From assembly GCF_001039355.2 (NCBI RefSeq), contig NW_019773619.1, positions 1-64,000 on the forward strand: DNA of 64,000 nt. Direction: 5' to 3'. The first letter of the stretch is position 1. Each line of letters opens with the position of its first letter. The notes beneath the pieces are model-generated. The model made no database searches, was not told the DNA's origin, and worked only from the letters and a program-made list of their open reading frames with translations. The stretch comes from Lingula anatina (taxonomy: Eukaryota > Brachiopoda > Lingulata > Lingulida > Lingulidae). Shown here piece after piece: positions 39,101-53,578 of the stretch. The translations under genes were made by a program, and so were the position numbers.

Positions 39101-42100
39101 CAAGTCTGACATAAGATGCCATTCAAAAGAAAGGAACGCCCCCAGAAAACCATATCAACAGTTTGATGTCAGTTTTAACTTTAAGCTAAGATATTAAAGC
39201 AAATGATAGCCTCCGGACAGTAATATGTTACACAGTCAAAGAACTCATTACAGTAAATCATGAAAAATCAGTAATTGCGGGTATGACCTCAAGCAGCCGC
39301 ATGCAGCGCCCTCATTCTACATGGCATACCCTGCGACACGTTTTTTAAAGTTTGGATGGGGATATCATTCCACGCAGTGATATTTGCCTGTCGCAGATCA
39401 TCACTATTAACCGGCCGATGACCATAGCTATTAATTCTGTGAGTTACTTTTGCCCAAAGTTTTTCAATTGGGTTCATATCTGGAGAGTTTGCAGGCCAGG
39501 GCAGTTGCTGAACCCATTGGTTTTGAAGAAAAACAGTGATTCTGCGGGCTCGATGTGGGGTTGCGCAGTCGTCTTGGTACACAAATTTGTTCCTGAAGAA
39601 GACTCGTACCAATCGAAGCATTGTTTGCTGCAGAATGTCTCTGTAGGAATCCTGGATGAGGTTGCCTCCTAGAAAAACCAACTGGTTCTGGGCACCGACA
39701 TAAAATGCTCCCCAAACAGAGACGTTACCATCCACTGCTTGCACCCTATGCAGTACACAATCATCGTTATATGCCCCTCGTACACGTCGGTGGACACGGA
39801 TTCGACCACTAACCCTAAAAAATCCATATCTGGCCTCATCACTGAAAACGACGTGATTCCAGTGTTTTGGCTGCAAACGCACGTGGTCCCCAGCCCATTG
39901 CAGACGCCGCTGTATATGACCTGCTGTTAACAGAGGTTTCCCTACTGGCCTTCGTGCAAAATGACCGGCTTGCAGTAATCTCTTGTTCACGAGGGACCTT
40001 GAAACGGGCGTTTGAATGACATTCTGCCTCTCTTTTCTGAGGACACTGGTTGTCTTTGTACGACCAGCACGGAGTCCTCTAAGGAGAAGGCGATCCTGTC
40101 TTCTTGGTGTGATACGCGGACACCCTGATCGAGGTATTGGAGTAGGTGCCCCTGTTGCAGCATTTCTTTGGAGGACTTAACAAACAGTTCCTGATAAATG
40201 TTGAATTACCTGGCAATGGCTGTCCGTTTCTGGCCATTTTCTCTGAGAGCAAGATTCCCATAGTAAGCTGCGTTGCTTAGCTGTTGAACCATTTCTTCAC
40301 TTAGGTACCTCTCAAGTTTCAGAGCGATCCCTTTGTTGCTTCTCTAAACACACTCCAAAGATTGACCAAACCCATGCGTTTTTATACAAGGGCAGAAATT
40401 GCCGAAAAGACCACCCCTCACATTTCTGACCAAAGAACATGCAACTGCATGCATCAATTGTTTCGAGAGTTGTGTGGTAATTAGGTAACACGCCTGGCTA
40501 TACATGGAGTGACACCTCAGCTTTGGATTTAAAATAGTTAGAGAGAAATTAAATATTTTGTAGAAAATTTACTCGCCAAAAAATAATATTCCATATTAAG
40601 TGGTAACCCTGTAAGCTTGTATTTTCATCGTTTAACGCCTCGGTGTGTACTGGAAGATCACCACCAGCGAAGTAGTTGAGCTCAAATGTCAGTGAATGCA
40701 GGGCCAGTGACAATACAACATAACCGGTGCTCCCCACCCCCCCCCCCCCCACCCTCGTTACGTAAGTGTAATTACTGATCTATGCACTCTTTACAATTTA
40801 AATAAAAATTCAATTTTTATACGCATTTTTTATGTTGTTAAATCCTTTAGAATAAGTTTTACCCTCATACCGGTAAATTACAAGTAAACCTGATTTTCCT
40901 ATCACGTTTTTAATACCTCGCATGACGTCACTCGTTTGCTGAAAGCCTCGATTTAAGCTGCCTTGGATACCCACCCCCTAAATAAATAAATAAATAAACA
41001 AGCAAACAAATAAAAAATGCGACTCACCAAATGCACCCGCTTTCTCCAAACAACCACCGCGACACAAAACTGGACGACGACGCAAACGGATTCCCGACAA
41101 CAGAAATAGCCAAGTCACTGATCGTTAGAGAAATCACGAATATGTTAGTCGGCGTACGCAGCTCTTTCGTCTTGGCAAAAAGATAGAGAATAAAACTGTT
41201 TCCAATGAACGCCAGAACGCCGATGAGGCCAATGAAAAACCCAAGAGAGTAGTAATTCTCAAGGGGCCACTGTTCTGGACCGGTACCATTGGTGTGGTTT
41301 TCTTGGTCGAGGGTCCCTGGTTTATCACCCGGTTGATAGGCCAAACTGACACCTGACGAATTCTGGGCGGCAATCCAGCCAAAACTTTGGTTTTGTGCTG
41401 ATGACAGCATTATCCTTTCGGTAGTTGACTTTCACGCATACTCTATGGAAATTTATAATTCAGAGGCTTAACATTATCTATTCAGTGAATAGCGCGGCAT
41501 GTAATTGGCAATTCATCGTTTCAGCGGCATAAAATCAATGCCGCCTTCCGCCTTTGTTTGCGCTGATGGACAAGACAGCTTGAAGATGGCTCGGGTGGCA
41601 ATCCAGTCATTTATTTGTTTACACGACATGCTTTATGGATCGACGAACGCTGTTTAAGAAATTAAGCTATTTATGTATTGGAATCTCACTTCTGCTTGCA
41701 AAGCATCTTGCACACGCTATTCGTGCGCTGCTGGGGAGATGCCAGAGAGAGACACAGGCCTGCTACTGCATTCCGGCCGTCGCACCTGTCGGAATGAAGA
41801 TTCATGCTCCTCAAAATCAGTTCTCCGTCTTTGACACTTTTACCAACATCAACGTGAGTAGTTGAAGAATGAGGGAGTAAGGCCAATTATGTATTTATTC
41901 TTTTTTTAGATGTTTGTTTTGAGAAGAGTAAATAAAATACCGAGTCAGACAAATGAGGTAAAGGGACACACTGCAACGTGTACACACACTTACATGTATC
42001 AGTATTACAGACCTATTTTCTCTTTATTGAATTGTTCGCAAAGCGTAATATTAAACGATTTCAAATTTACAGTGTCCTAATAATATGATCATACATGTAT

Positions 42101-42761
42101 ATCAGCAGTGGGATCATACCAGCCTTAACCTGACCACCCACGCACAGCGTTACAACGTCAATTCAATGACACCATTTAGTACTTCAAAGCACGACCAGCG
42201 ATTTTTCTTAAAAGCCTCAGTTCAGATTTTATCGTTCAGAAGGCCAAATAACGCCTTTGTTCAATGAAAATCTGTAATTGAGGGCTCATAACTCCTAAAC
42301 CAAATGACGGTATAGGATTGTAGCCCATACATTTGTGATAAACTATGACAATTTTCGTCATAAAATCTTGTTCAGGGATGAAGTTACGCACTATACCGAT
42401 TACCATCTCACCTCAAAATAAAAAGGTGTTAAACTAACTATTTAAGCTTTGAGTTACCTATGCTTATACTTTGCAACGAGAAATATAAATGCCGATATTT
42501 TATATTTTCGAGGGGATTTTTTATTGTTTTTTCTTTTTTATAATTGACACAGAGATAGTTGCATTATTGAATACTTGGACGCACGGATTTCGAGCTCGTT
42601 TTCGTATCTTGGTATTAAAGGTTTACAGTGCCCTTAAAAATTTACCTTCCTTCACGCAGATTCATCTCCCTTTTTTAATCTAGAATGATGTCACGATCTA
42701 GCTTCAGCCTCGTTTCAGGCTACCTGCAGATGTCACCCCCACCCCAACCCACCCCCACCCA

Positions 42762-42806
<45 letters not shown>

Positions 42807-43191
42807 ACCAAATGCATCCGCTTTCTCCAAACAACCACCGGGACGCAAAACTGGACGACGACGCAAACGGATTCCCGACCACGGAGATGGCTAAATCACT
42901 GATCGTTAGTGACATCACAAACACGTTGATAGGCGTACGCAGCTCTTTAGTCTTGGCAAAAAGATAGAGAATAAAACTGTTTCCAGTGAACGCCAGCACG
43001 CCAATCAAGCCAAGAAAAACCCCAAGACAGTAGTAATTCTCAAGGGTCCATTGTTCTGGGCCGGTACCATTGGTGTGGTTTTGTTGGTCGAGGACCCCTG
43101 GTTTATCACCGGGTTGATAGGCCAAACTGTTAGCTGACAAGTTCTGAGCAGCAAACAAACCGAGACTTTGGTTTTGTGTTGACAATAGCAT
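23716..43191 (-). CDS. Opsin (retinal-binding GPCR) with three alternative first exons
   Basis: Common exons on the - strand: 28949-29046 (start of TM3 and DRY), 25110-25425 (TM4, ECL2, TM5), 24605-24824 (TM6, TM7) and 23716-24012 (C-tail, TGA at 23716). Any of three 383-bp first exons (36274-36656, 41028-41410, 42809-43191) joins 28949-29046 in the same phase. All junctions keep frame and give a 437-residue protein. Visible landmarks, numbered in the product: N71 (TM1), D99 (TM2), C126 with C203 (disulfide), Y129 three residues after C126, DRY 150-152, E197 (ECL2 counterion position), WTP 285-287, K316 in MAKSATVYNPFIY (Schiff-base lysine) and NPFIY 322-326. The tail has a possible palmitoylation Cys (QVPCLK) and is Ser/Thr-rich. 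It lacks the long third loop and HPK motif of rhabdomeric opsins. Peropsin/Go-type or ciliary-like class is possible, and I do not assign it. Confidence 0.92.
26839..27161. repeat. Large palindrome with nested transposon-like ends
   Basis: Arms of about 130 bp (26839-26970 and 27032-27161) are near-perfect reverse complements around a loop of about 60 bp. Within each arm is a TAGGGTCTGTTCACATG end typical of a short inverted-repeat element. A further partial copy of that end (CATGTGAACGGTCCCTAA) follows at about 27190-27208. The arms also include flanking sequence, so this is a fold-back duplication rather than a simple insertion. Confidence 0.85.
27834..28111. mobile_element. Short inverted-repeat element (MITE-like)
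   Basis: The left end CCGTCACACTTGGCGTA pairs with the right end TACGCTATAGGTGTGACAGG as imperfect terminal inverted repeats about 280 bp apart. The internal part (TTTGAACATGCTC, CATCTTCATTTTAATAC, ACAGGGTG) recurs in inverted orientation at about 26535-26625. There is no coding capacity. Confidence 0.6.
28685..28812. repeat. Compound (TC)n(TG)n microsatellite
   Basis: (TC)n to about 28719, then (TG)n with a CG-rich interruption. On the transcribed strand this is a CA-then-GA tract about 140-260 bases after the exon 2 donor. Confidence 0.95.
28876..28936. repeat. (CAGA)n microsatellite
   Basis: Tetranucleotide array ending about 12 bases from the splice donor of the opsin exon at 28949. Confidence 0.95.
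30731..30795. repeat. (TA)n microsatellite
   Basis: Uninterrupted TA run of about 64 bases in the opsin intron. Confidence 0.95.
34517..34966. mobile_element. Non-autonomous DNA transposon, CAGGGCCGTAGCC ends
   Basis: Left end CAGGGCCGTAGCCTG and right end GGAGGCTACGGCCCTG are terminal inverted repeats of a 450-bp element with G/C-rich subterminal runs and no coding capacity. A single N at 34832 lies inside. hAT-like ends are a guess; no clean target duplication is visible. Confidence 0.7.
36074..36110. repeat. (CA)n microsatellite
   Basis: CA run with one CG interruption, reading (TG)n in the opsin transcript downstream of first exon A. Confidence 0.95.
36274..36656 (-). CDS. Opsin alternative first exon A (proximal)
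   Basis: Starts at MLSSAQNQSS and ends in YGEGGCT plus the split Trp codon TG before donor GTGAGT. It encodes the extracellular N-terminus with several N-x-S/T sites, TM1 (GFFIGLIGVLAFIGNSF), ICL1 with KELQTPTN, TM2 (SLTISDLAISVVGNPF) and ECL1. An in-frame ATG further upstream (36755) exists, but the MLSS start is chosen because copy B begins the same way. It differs from B and C mainly in the N-terminus and ECL1 (WATHWLYGEG). A (CA)n tract at 36074-36110, reading (TG)n in the transcript, lies about 160 bases past the donor. Confidence 0.88.
36680..36980 (-). promoter_or_regulatory. Candidate promoter of opsin first exon A
   Basis: Homologous to the sequence upstream of exon B, including a block at 36680-36714 with GCAATTGGCAATT followed by TTTCAGCGGCATAA, and the later block CGACGAACGCTGTTTA. 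Conservation between duplicated upstream regions, with homeodomain-like AATTG cores, suggests a retained promoter. The transcription start is not known. Confidence 0.45.
37535..38084. mobile_element. Inverted-repeat element with 109-bp arms
   Basis: 37535-37643 and 37975-38084 are near-perfect reverse complements (outer ends CAGGCCTACCCAACTACCAG and its complement). The roughly 330-bp centre has no coding capacity. It is a fold-back or MITE-like element lying between opsin first exons A and B. Confidence 0.85.
38953..40611 (-). mobile_element. Tc1/mariner-type transposon
   Basis: 1659 bp bounded by terminal inverted repeats (left CAGGGTTGCTACTTAATATG, right its imperfect complement ending TAACCCTG) and flanked on both sides by the TA target dinucleotide (38951-38952 and 40612-40613). 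Length, TA duplication and encoded transposase all fit Tc1/mariner. It lies in the opsin locus between first exons A and B, on the same strand as the opsin. Confidence 0.92.
39289..40292 (-). pseudogene. Tc1/mariner transposase (DD34E), inactivated
   Basis: The 233-codon open part (39289-39990) carries the catalytic DDE region: first Asp in FSDEARYG, second in YQDDCATPH (34 residues before the Glu), and SPDMNPIEKLW with the third acidic residue. The same frame continues rightward past 39990 (PRSGCPRIT, an HTH-linker type sequence). The likely N-terminus (MVQQLSNAAYYG, ATG at 40292) is cut by a TAA at 40206-40208 and is in another frame from the catalytic part. It is therefore probably dead. 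The usual Asn of the QDDN motif is Cys here. Confidence 0.88.
41028..41410 (-). CDS. Opsin alternative first exon B (middle)
   Basis: Exactly 383 bp like A and C, with the same start (MLSSAQNQSF), the same final split Trp codon and donor GTGAGT. The frame is intact with TM1, KELRTPTN, TM2 and FGESGCI. About 300 bp upstream of its ATG is homologous to the region upstream of exon A, so promoter and exon were duplicated together. It is followed in the transcript by a (TTTA)n-rich tract. Confidence 0.88.
41498..41800 (-). promoter_or_regulatory. Candidate promoter of opsin first exon B
   Basis: Carries the same conserved block as exon A (41498-41532) at about 90 bases from the ATG, plus the shared CGACGAACGCTGTTTA block near 41641. 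The extra 60 bases between block and ATG relative to A suggest a small indel near the start. Confidence 0.45.
42757..42804. repeat. (CA)n microsatellite abutting a splice donor
   Basis: Perfect CA run that touches the donor of opsin first exon C (GTAAGTGTGTGT on the transcript strand). Confidence 0.95.
42809..43191 (-). CDS. Opsin alternative first exon C (distal)
   Basis: 383 bp, starting MLLSTQNQSLG and ending FGESGCI plus split Trp codon, donor GTAAGT. TM1 has GVFLGLIGVLAFTGNSF and TM2 has VMSLTISDLAISVVG. The intron opens straight into a (CA)n run on the + strand, which reads (TG)n in the transcript a few bases after the donor. A perfect TGACGTCA element lies 79 bases upstream of the ATG. 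Confidence 0.88.
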
Positions 43192-43269
43192 TGTCCTTGT
43201 CCTTTCGGTAGATCGATGACTCGTATGCCTTCTTCTCTGAAAATTTATAGTTTAGCTGTTTAAGACGAG

Positions 43270-43277
43270 TGACGTCA
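43270..43277. promoter_or_regulatory. CRE-like palindrome upstream of opsin exon C
   Basis: TGACGTCA, the consensus CREB/ATF site, sits where the upstream regions of A and B carry the related TGACGCCA and TGCCGCCT. A regulatory role is inferred from position only. Confidence 0.4.
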
Positions 43278-46200
43278 CCCGCCTGGGCAGTGTCATTTCA
43301 TTATTGCCATGAACGAACAATCGAATTCAGTTTATTTGAGTGTTCACGCATTCCCTGCCTCACGAACGCTGTCTTGGTCATTCAGTTTTCCGCGTTTTCG
43401 AGACTCACCTTTGCTAATGTAACACGGCGTGCTTGCTGTTCATGAGGAACTGATGCAGGCCTGCTGGTGACCCCTCTTAACATATAACTCTCTCAGTACA
43501 AAACCAAGCTTCTCCATTCCACTTTTTCGTCCCATCGTTTCGATGCAACATCAGTATCTGCGGACACTTTTATTTGATGAAACATGGGAGGCTACTTTTT
43601 TGTAGGATGTAGTCAATACTTAAAATAAAAAATAGTAAATTACTGTTTTCTTTTGTTCATTTATTTAACCCTTCTTCATTTTACTTCATTCATAGATGAT
43701 TTTATAGATTAATTGATTAAATCATTGATCTTAACCTTGAAATTATTTAATTTTTTTCTTACAAGTACCTACCTGTGCTCATGAATCTTGGGTAGTGAGA
43801 GTGAGATTTGTTTCTGGACACTGAAGGTGTGACAAAGAGGTGAGTAGACAGCAATATCAAGGTTCGTTTTCAGAAAAGTGGACCTTTTTACCCTCTTAGT
43901 TGACCCAACTTGAAATTTGGCTGGATACAAAGATGTTTAGGTTACTTATAATAAATAATAACATAAACATCCACCCCATCCACCAAACAGTTTATTTTAG
44001 GGAAAAGGACAAACTGATAGGTAGCCAGAGGATTATGACGGACGTTACAATGTCAAACCTTGTGTTAATATTATCTGTTTTCTTCGAACTGGTATCTTTT
44101 CATCAATCTTCAATTCCCTTTCTTGGGAAGATCATGTTTGTTCGTTAAGTTGTCGAACAAAAGGTTTTTGACGTATTTCATTAATGAACTGTTGTCAAGC
44201 TCTGAGATATTGATTTATCCTGTGGGGCGAATTGGTGGCACGAGATTCTCATTATAATATATGACAATTGATATTAACCGTTTATTGCTCGGACAAGGAC
44301 CTATAGATAAAACACCTTTAGATGGGTTGGGTCTTCACTAGCTATATAATAGCTATATAATAGAACTGGTGAGCTGATCCACGTGTCTTGTTTCCGCCCT
44401 TTTGGTTTAGCTATGACATTTTTGCTTGAAAAAAGGAGCTTTTATTCATATACTGTATGTTTTATTTATAAGCAATTTCCATAGATACCACGCGAGTCGA
44501 GGGAGGGGGGATAGTTATAGATTTTACTTTATTGGACAGTAACCCCCCTTTGTGCGCCTTTTGCACCTGCTACAGCTGTCAATTGAAATTCTATCATCGT
44601 TATTTAATATAAAGCCTGCGACCATCGAAGCAATCACCAATAATAAGACCTAACAGCTTTTGGAAATGGTAGACATTTTTATCTCGCGCCTCTCATATTT
44701 CTCCGTGCACTCAATTTATCTTTCAAAGGTGGCAACGCCCACAACGTGGAGGTATCACACTGTTGTACAATACACCGCAATTTGACAGAAATTTTAAGAA
44801 AACAACCAGAAAAAAATGTCCTTGATTAAATTCGATCAGAATTTATTCGTTGACGTGCCGCACAATGTAACCCAACCCACTCTCTTCCAGATCGCGTGAA
44901 ATGTTGATTAAATGCACTAATTCTAGTTACTTATGGCTCCATTATGGGTATATTGAACCTTGGTTTGCTTAATGGTGCTAACTTCCCCGTGTTGTACAAG
45001 GGATCGCAGGCAAATGTGCATGTCAATTGTCACTTAGTTTATGTTCCATATGTAGGAATGATACTTTTATACAATCCAACGAAATCAATCCTCGTGGTCA
45101 CATCTTATGAAAAGCAAACGGATTTTCTAATATTCAGGGAGTCTAGGAAATTTACATGTTCAATTTAAACTTGTAAAAATGTTTGCTCGTGAAATTTTTG
45201 ATGAGAGAGAATGAGAGGGAGGGAGAGAGAGGGGACTAATCCATTAGACTTAATTAATTTTCTTTCATTGTATTTTTCGATTCCCGAAAATGTACTTTTT
45301 TTGGTTTTTCTTCGTGTAAACATCTCTTACAGTGAAAGGGATACCTATTAGCAACTTTGGATTGCATGTCGTCCTTGAAAAACGTCGACGGACAACAATA
45401 TATGGGACTTAATGGTACATTACGGGTTTATTATCGCCAACAGGGGCGGGGGGGGGGGGAGGCCGTCTCATGGGTTTTCCGGAAGACGGTCAGAATTTTT
45501 CAAGTTACACTGAAAGGCATGTAATTTTTCTGTTGGAAGACGGTTAAAAAAAAGAGGCTTGATCAACAAAGTTAATTTGGAAGACTTGAAAATTTGACAA
45601 TATCTCTAGATCCGCCCCTGCCTGGATTCCAAATGACGAAAATGAGTTTTTCCTGCACCTACTTACCCAATAATTCATGTAACTTTGTCCTGATTTTAAA
45701 CAATAAAGATCCCCTTGAAACATATAAAATATCGTTGTTGATATTAGCAACCAACTCGTTGCCATGAATATATGCATAGGGCACTCAGGGCAATTATAGT
45801 CAATTTAACAGATTGCTGTTTGAACTAGCAATTGACATGGGACGTAACCTCATCCCTGAACAATATTTTATCACGAAAATTAGCACAGACTATTGTTATG
45901 GAGTGATGAGCCCCTAATTACAGATTTTCTTTAAACAAAGGCATTATTTTGTACTGTCAACGATGAAATCTGAACTAAGGCTTTTAAGAAAAACCGCTGA
46001 CAGGATTTTGGAGTAAGTTAAATGGTTCCAATAAGTCGGCGTTGCAACGGCGATCGTGGGTACTGAGGTAGGCCTACTAAAGCAGAAATCTGAGAAACCG
46101 ATTGTCCATTTTAACCCCAAAATCGCAATTATGACGTCACATGTAAGATGACACGTGTGTAAATGTTAAATAATCAAGTCACTGAACATTTACTGTTATC

Positions 46201-46708
46201 CAAAAGAATGTGTGTAGGGTGGGGGGAAAAAACCTGTGTTTTCAGCAGAAACCAGGTTTTTCGTGGCAGATTTGCACCCCCACCTTTAATAATTACGTCT
46301 TTTTTTCAGTTAATTTTCATTGTGTTATAATAATTTATTAGCCTTATCGCATAATTATTTTTACTTTCCCCATGACAAATATCCCGGTGACTCCCTTCGC
46401 AACAAACAGTTTTCATGTAATTATTAAACAGAGCAAACAATTGTCTCTATTTCTGTAGAATTATAAATAAGGAGTTTTTGGCAAATGCTTACAGTATCAT
46501 TTGTTTGGTATAAAAGCATCGATTGCTGATGCTGATTTGTTAAAACACGGGGATTACAACAATGCTATATAGTAGACCTAATATATAGCCAATAGAGTTA
46601 TTCCCTACCATCTATGATTTGATTTTCTATGATTTGATTTTCATATATACCTATTAAGCGCACGAAATCCCAGCGTGATTTTGAAGTTGTTTGCTTCTAA
46701 TTAGTCTA

Positions 46709-46925
46709 TGGCTCTATTCCCATAGATTTTAGATCGATCTATCCCCGAGGGGAGTCTCACTAGATTACTTTCAGATAATCCGACTTAAATGTCCGTCCCG
46801 CCTACTACAAGCTGTAAGTGGGTAATTAACTTTCGTGTCCGCCCGGCTGACAGCTATTTAGCGTGAACCCCCAGGGAGTTAGGTCGATCTAAAGTAGGTC
46901 GATCTAATCTATGGAAATGGGGTGT
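46709..46925. mobile_element. Dispersed inverted-repeat element (family 1)
   Basis: The ends CCATAGATTTTAGATCGATC (46720) and its imperfect complement AGGTCGATCTAATCTATGG (46896) flank a non-coding centre. A clear relative lies at 63028-63245, more distant ones at 54526-54754, 31680-31790 and 63634-63735, and a fragment in the spacers near 2450 and 8180. Confidence 0.75.
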
Positions 46926-47269
46926 AATTAATACACCAGTTGGTAGGCCTAGGGATTAACTTTAGACTAGCGTAAAAATGAAGTGACTACTATTCGCCGA
47001 TTTCTAGTGCTAAATAAACATTACACTCGTTTAATTTGACACAGATAGGCCCCTAAATCAACATTTATTCGGGTGAGTGAAAATGCTAAGGTTATTTAAT
47101 TCATTGTTAAATTATATTCACCATAGATAACATTTGGCCAATTTACTTTGAAAAATACACTGCAGTCCACCTTCCTCCAGGTTGCCTCACTTCGAAATAA
47201 GGGGATTTAACTTTAGACTAGCGTAAAAATGAAGTGACTACCCCAGAGCGCGGTTTTAATGCGGAGAGC

Positions 47270-51821
<4,552 letters not shown>

Positions 51822-52293
51822 CAGTGGGGAAACTTTCCTGACATGTCCCCAGTTCCTTGTTGGAGGGTGGGGGGGGGAGTAAAAATACTTCTGGAAACTT
51901 TTTGTCACTTCCAAGTTCCACCAAGCCATATAAAGAATCACATATGCCATGATACTAGAATCAGAAATTATCCTATGACAGACATGAACTTCAAAATGAC
52001 TAGGAGACAGTTGAGCAAAAGAATTTTAGTCTGAAAAGTGGTCTACATTTTTAGACAGAAATGTGTGTCCTTTGACCCAAGATAAATCATAGGTATTAGC
52101 CCCATTTATTGTACCTTTTTTTATAACACATACGATTTTATCTAAATTACAGACCAATTCTCATGATATTGGAGTGGCCTTCTTTGGATTTGTCTTCAAC
52201 TGAAGAAGAGCAATTCTTTGATTTAAAATTTACTTTTGAGCTTTTTTTTTTTTTTTTTTTTTTGGAAATGGCTACCCGTTCCAGGGTTTTTAA

Positions 52294-52770
52294 NNNNNNN
52301 NNNNNNNNNNNNNNNNNNNNNNNNNNNNNNNNNNNNNNNNNNNNNNNNNNNNNNNNNNNNNNNNNNNNNNNNNNNNNNNNNNNNNNNNNNNNNNNNNNNN
52401 NNNNNNNNNNNNNNNNNNNNNNNNNNNNNNNNNNNNNNNNNNNNNNNNNNNNNNNNNNNNNNNNNNNNNNNNNNNNNNNNNNNNNNNNNNNNNNNNNNNN
52501 NNNNNNNNNNNNNNNNNNNNNNNNNNNNNNNNNNNNNNNNNNNNNNNNNNNNNNNNNNNNNNNNNNNNNNNNNNNNNNNNNNNNNNNNNNNNNNNNNNNN
52601 NNNNNNNNNNNNNNNNNNNNNNNNNNNNNNNNNNNNNNNNNNNNNNNNNNNNNNNNNNNNNNNNNNNNNNNNNNNNNNNNNNNNNNNNNNNNNNNNNNNN
52701 NNNNNNNNNNNNNNNNNNNNNNNNNNNNNNNNNNNNNNNNNNNNNNNNNNNNNNNNNNNNNNNNNNNNNN
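52294..52770. other. Assembly gap (477 N)
   Basis: Both flanks carry nearly the same sequence (GAAATGGCTACCC followed by TCCAGG and TTTT), so the gap may be an unresolved overlap or duplication rather than truly missing DNA. Confidence 0.97.
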
Positions 52771-53572
52771 GTGAAATGGCTACCCTGTCCAGGATTTTCA
52801 AGTGCAAGTTCTACTTTTTTCACCTCATACTAATGCATTGTAAACTGTGCAAGTGAAAATGCCTTATTTATACAGATGTGAATTTTTAATGTAAATTTTT
52901 AAAGAAAAGAAAAAGACGGATCAAAATTATGCCTGAAGTTTACTTTCAAAGTAAATCTAGACTTCATCTCATCGAGTCCAAGTTGCACCAATTGCTAGAC
53001 TTCTAAACAGGAGAAAACTGAAAAGACTGGTGTCGCTTTTCATGTTTATCCAGTATTAATGTTTTGCCTCTTTGTATAAATGATAAAATATTTTTGTGGT
53101 TACATTTTTGTTTAAAAATCTAGGTGATTTATTTTAAAGTTAGTGTGTGACGAGTTCAGTGACTAATTCAGAATTAGGGTGTGAAATTGGCTTGACCTTT
53201 GGTGACACTTCAAATATGAACATTTTTTATTATTTCTTGCTCTCTTGTACAAATGGAAAAGTAAGCTTCAGTTTAATTTATTGACTTGTGCTTTCTAAAA
53301 TATGCAGATGAATATCATTGACATTTGGTCAAGATTGAAACTTTCAGTTATAAGTGATTTATGAGCTTTTTTGAAATGATGTGAATATTTTTAGAAGTAT
53401 TTTTGTCCTTTGTAAAATAAAGCAAGAGTTGCAGAACCTTCAGTTTTAAAATAATGCAACATGGGTTGTGTCCTAGTTTTACTTTTGAAGGTTTTAAATG
53501 CACGTACGTTTTGTTCTCTTTATTGAATAGAAGGCTAAATAATTTTGTATATATTTGTACAGATAATTTGTC

Positions 53573-53578
53573 AATAAA
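53573..53578 (+). terminator. Candidate CDK2 polyadenylation signal
   Basis: AATAAA followed by a T-rich stretch; a second hexamer lies at 53416-53421. Confidence 0.5.

Larger units (their letters stand above)
43192..47269. other. Intergenic region between opsin and CDK2
   Basis: The two genes are divergent. No gene is supported in these 4 kb. It contains a dispersed repeat (about 45830-46005) that is the inverted counterpart of 42210-42400, an inverted-repeat element at about 46709-46925, and a 39-bp direct repeat at 46952-46990 and 47202-47241. Confidence 0.65.

Noticed and set aside
39352-39930. Two + strand frames over the transposon
   Set aside because: Shadows of the - strand transposase, which has the DDE motifs.
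24012-43191. Three separate tandem opsin genes
   Set aside because: Only one set of TM3-to-tail exons is present, and no remnants of others were found between the first exons. Kept as a way to refute the alternative-first-exon reading rather than as the main call.
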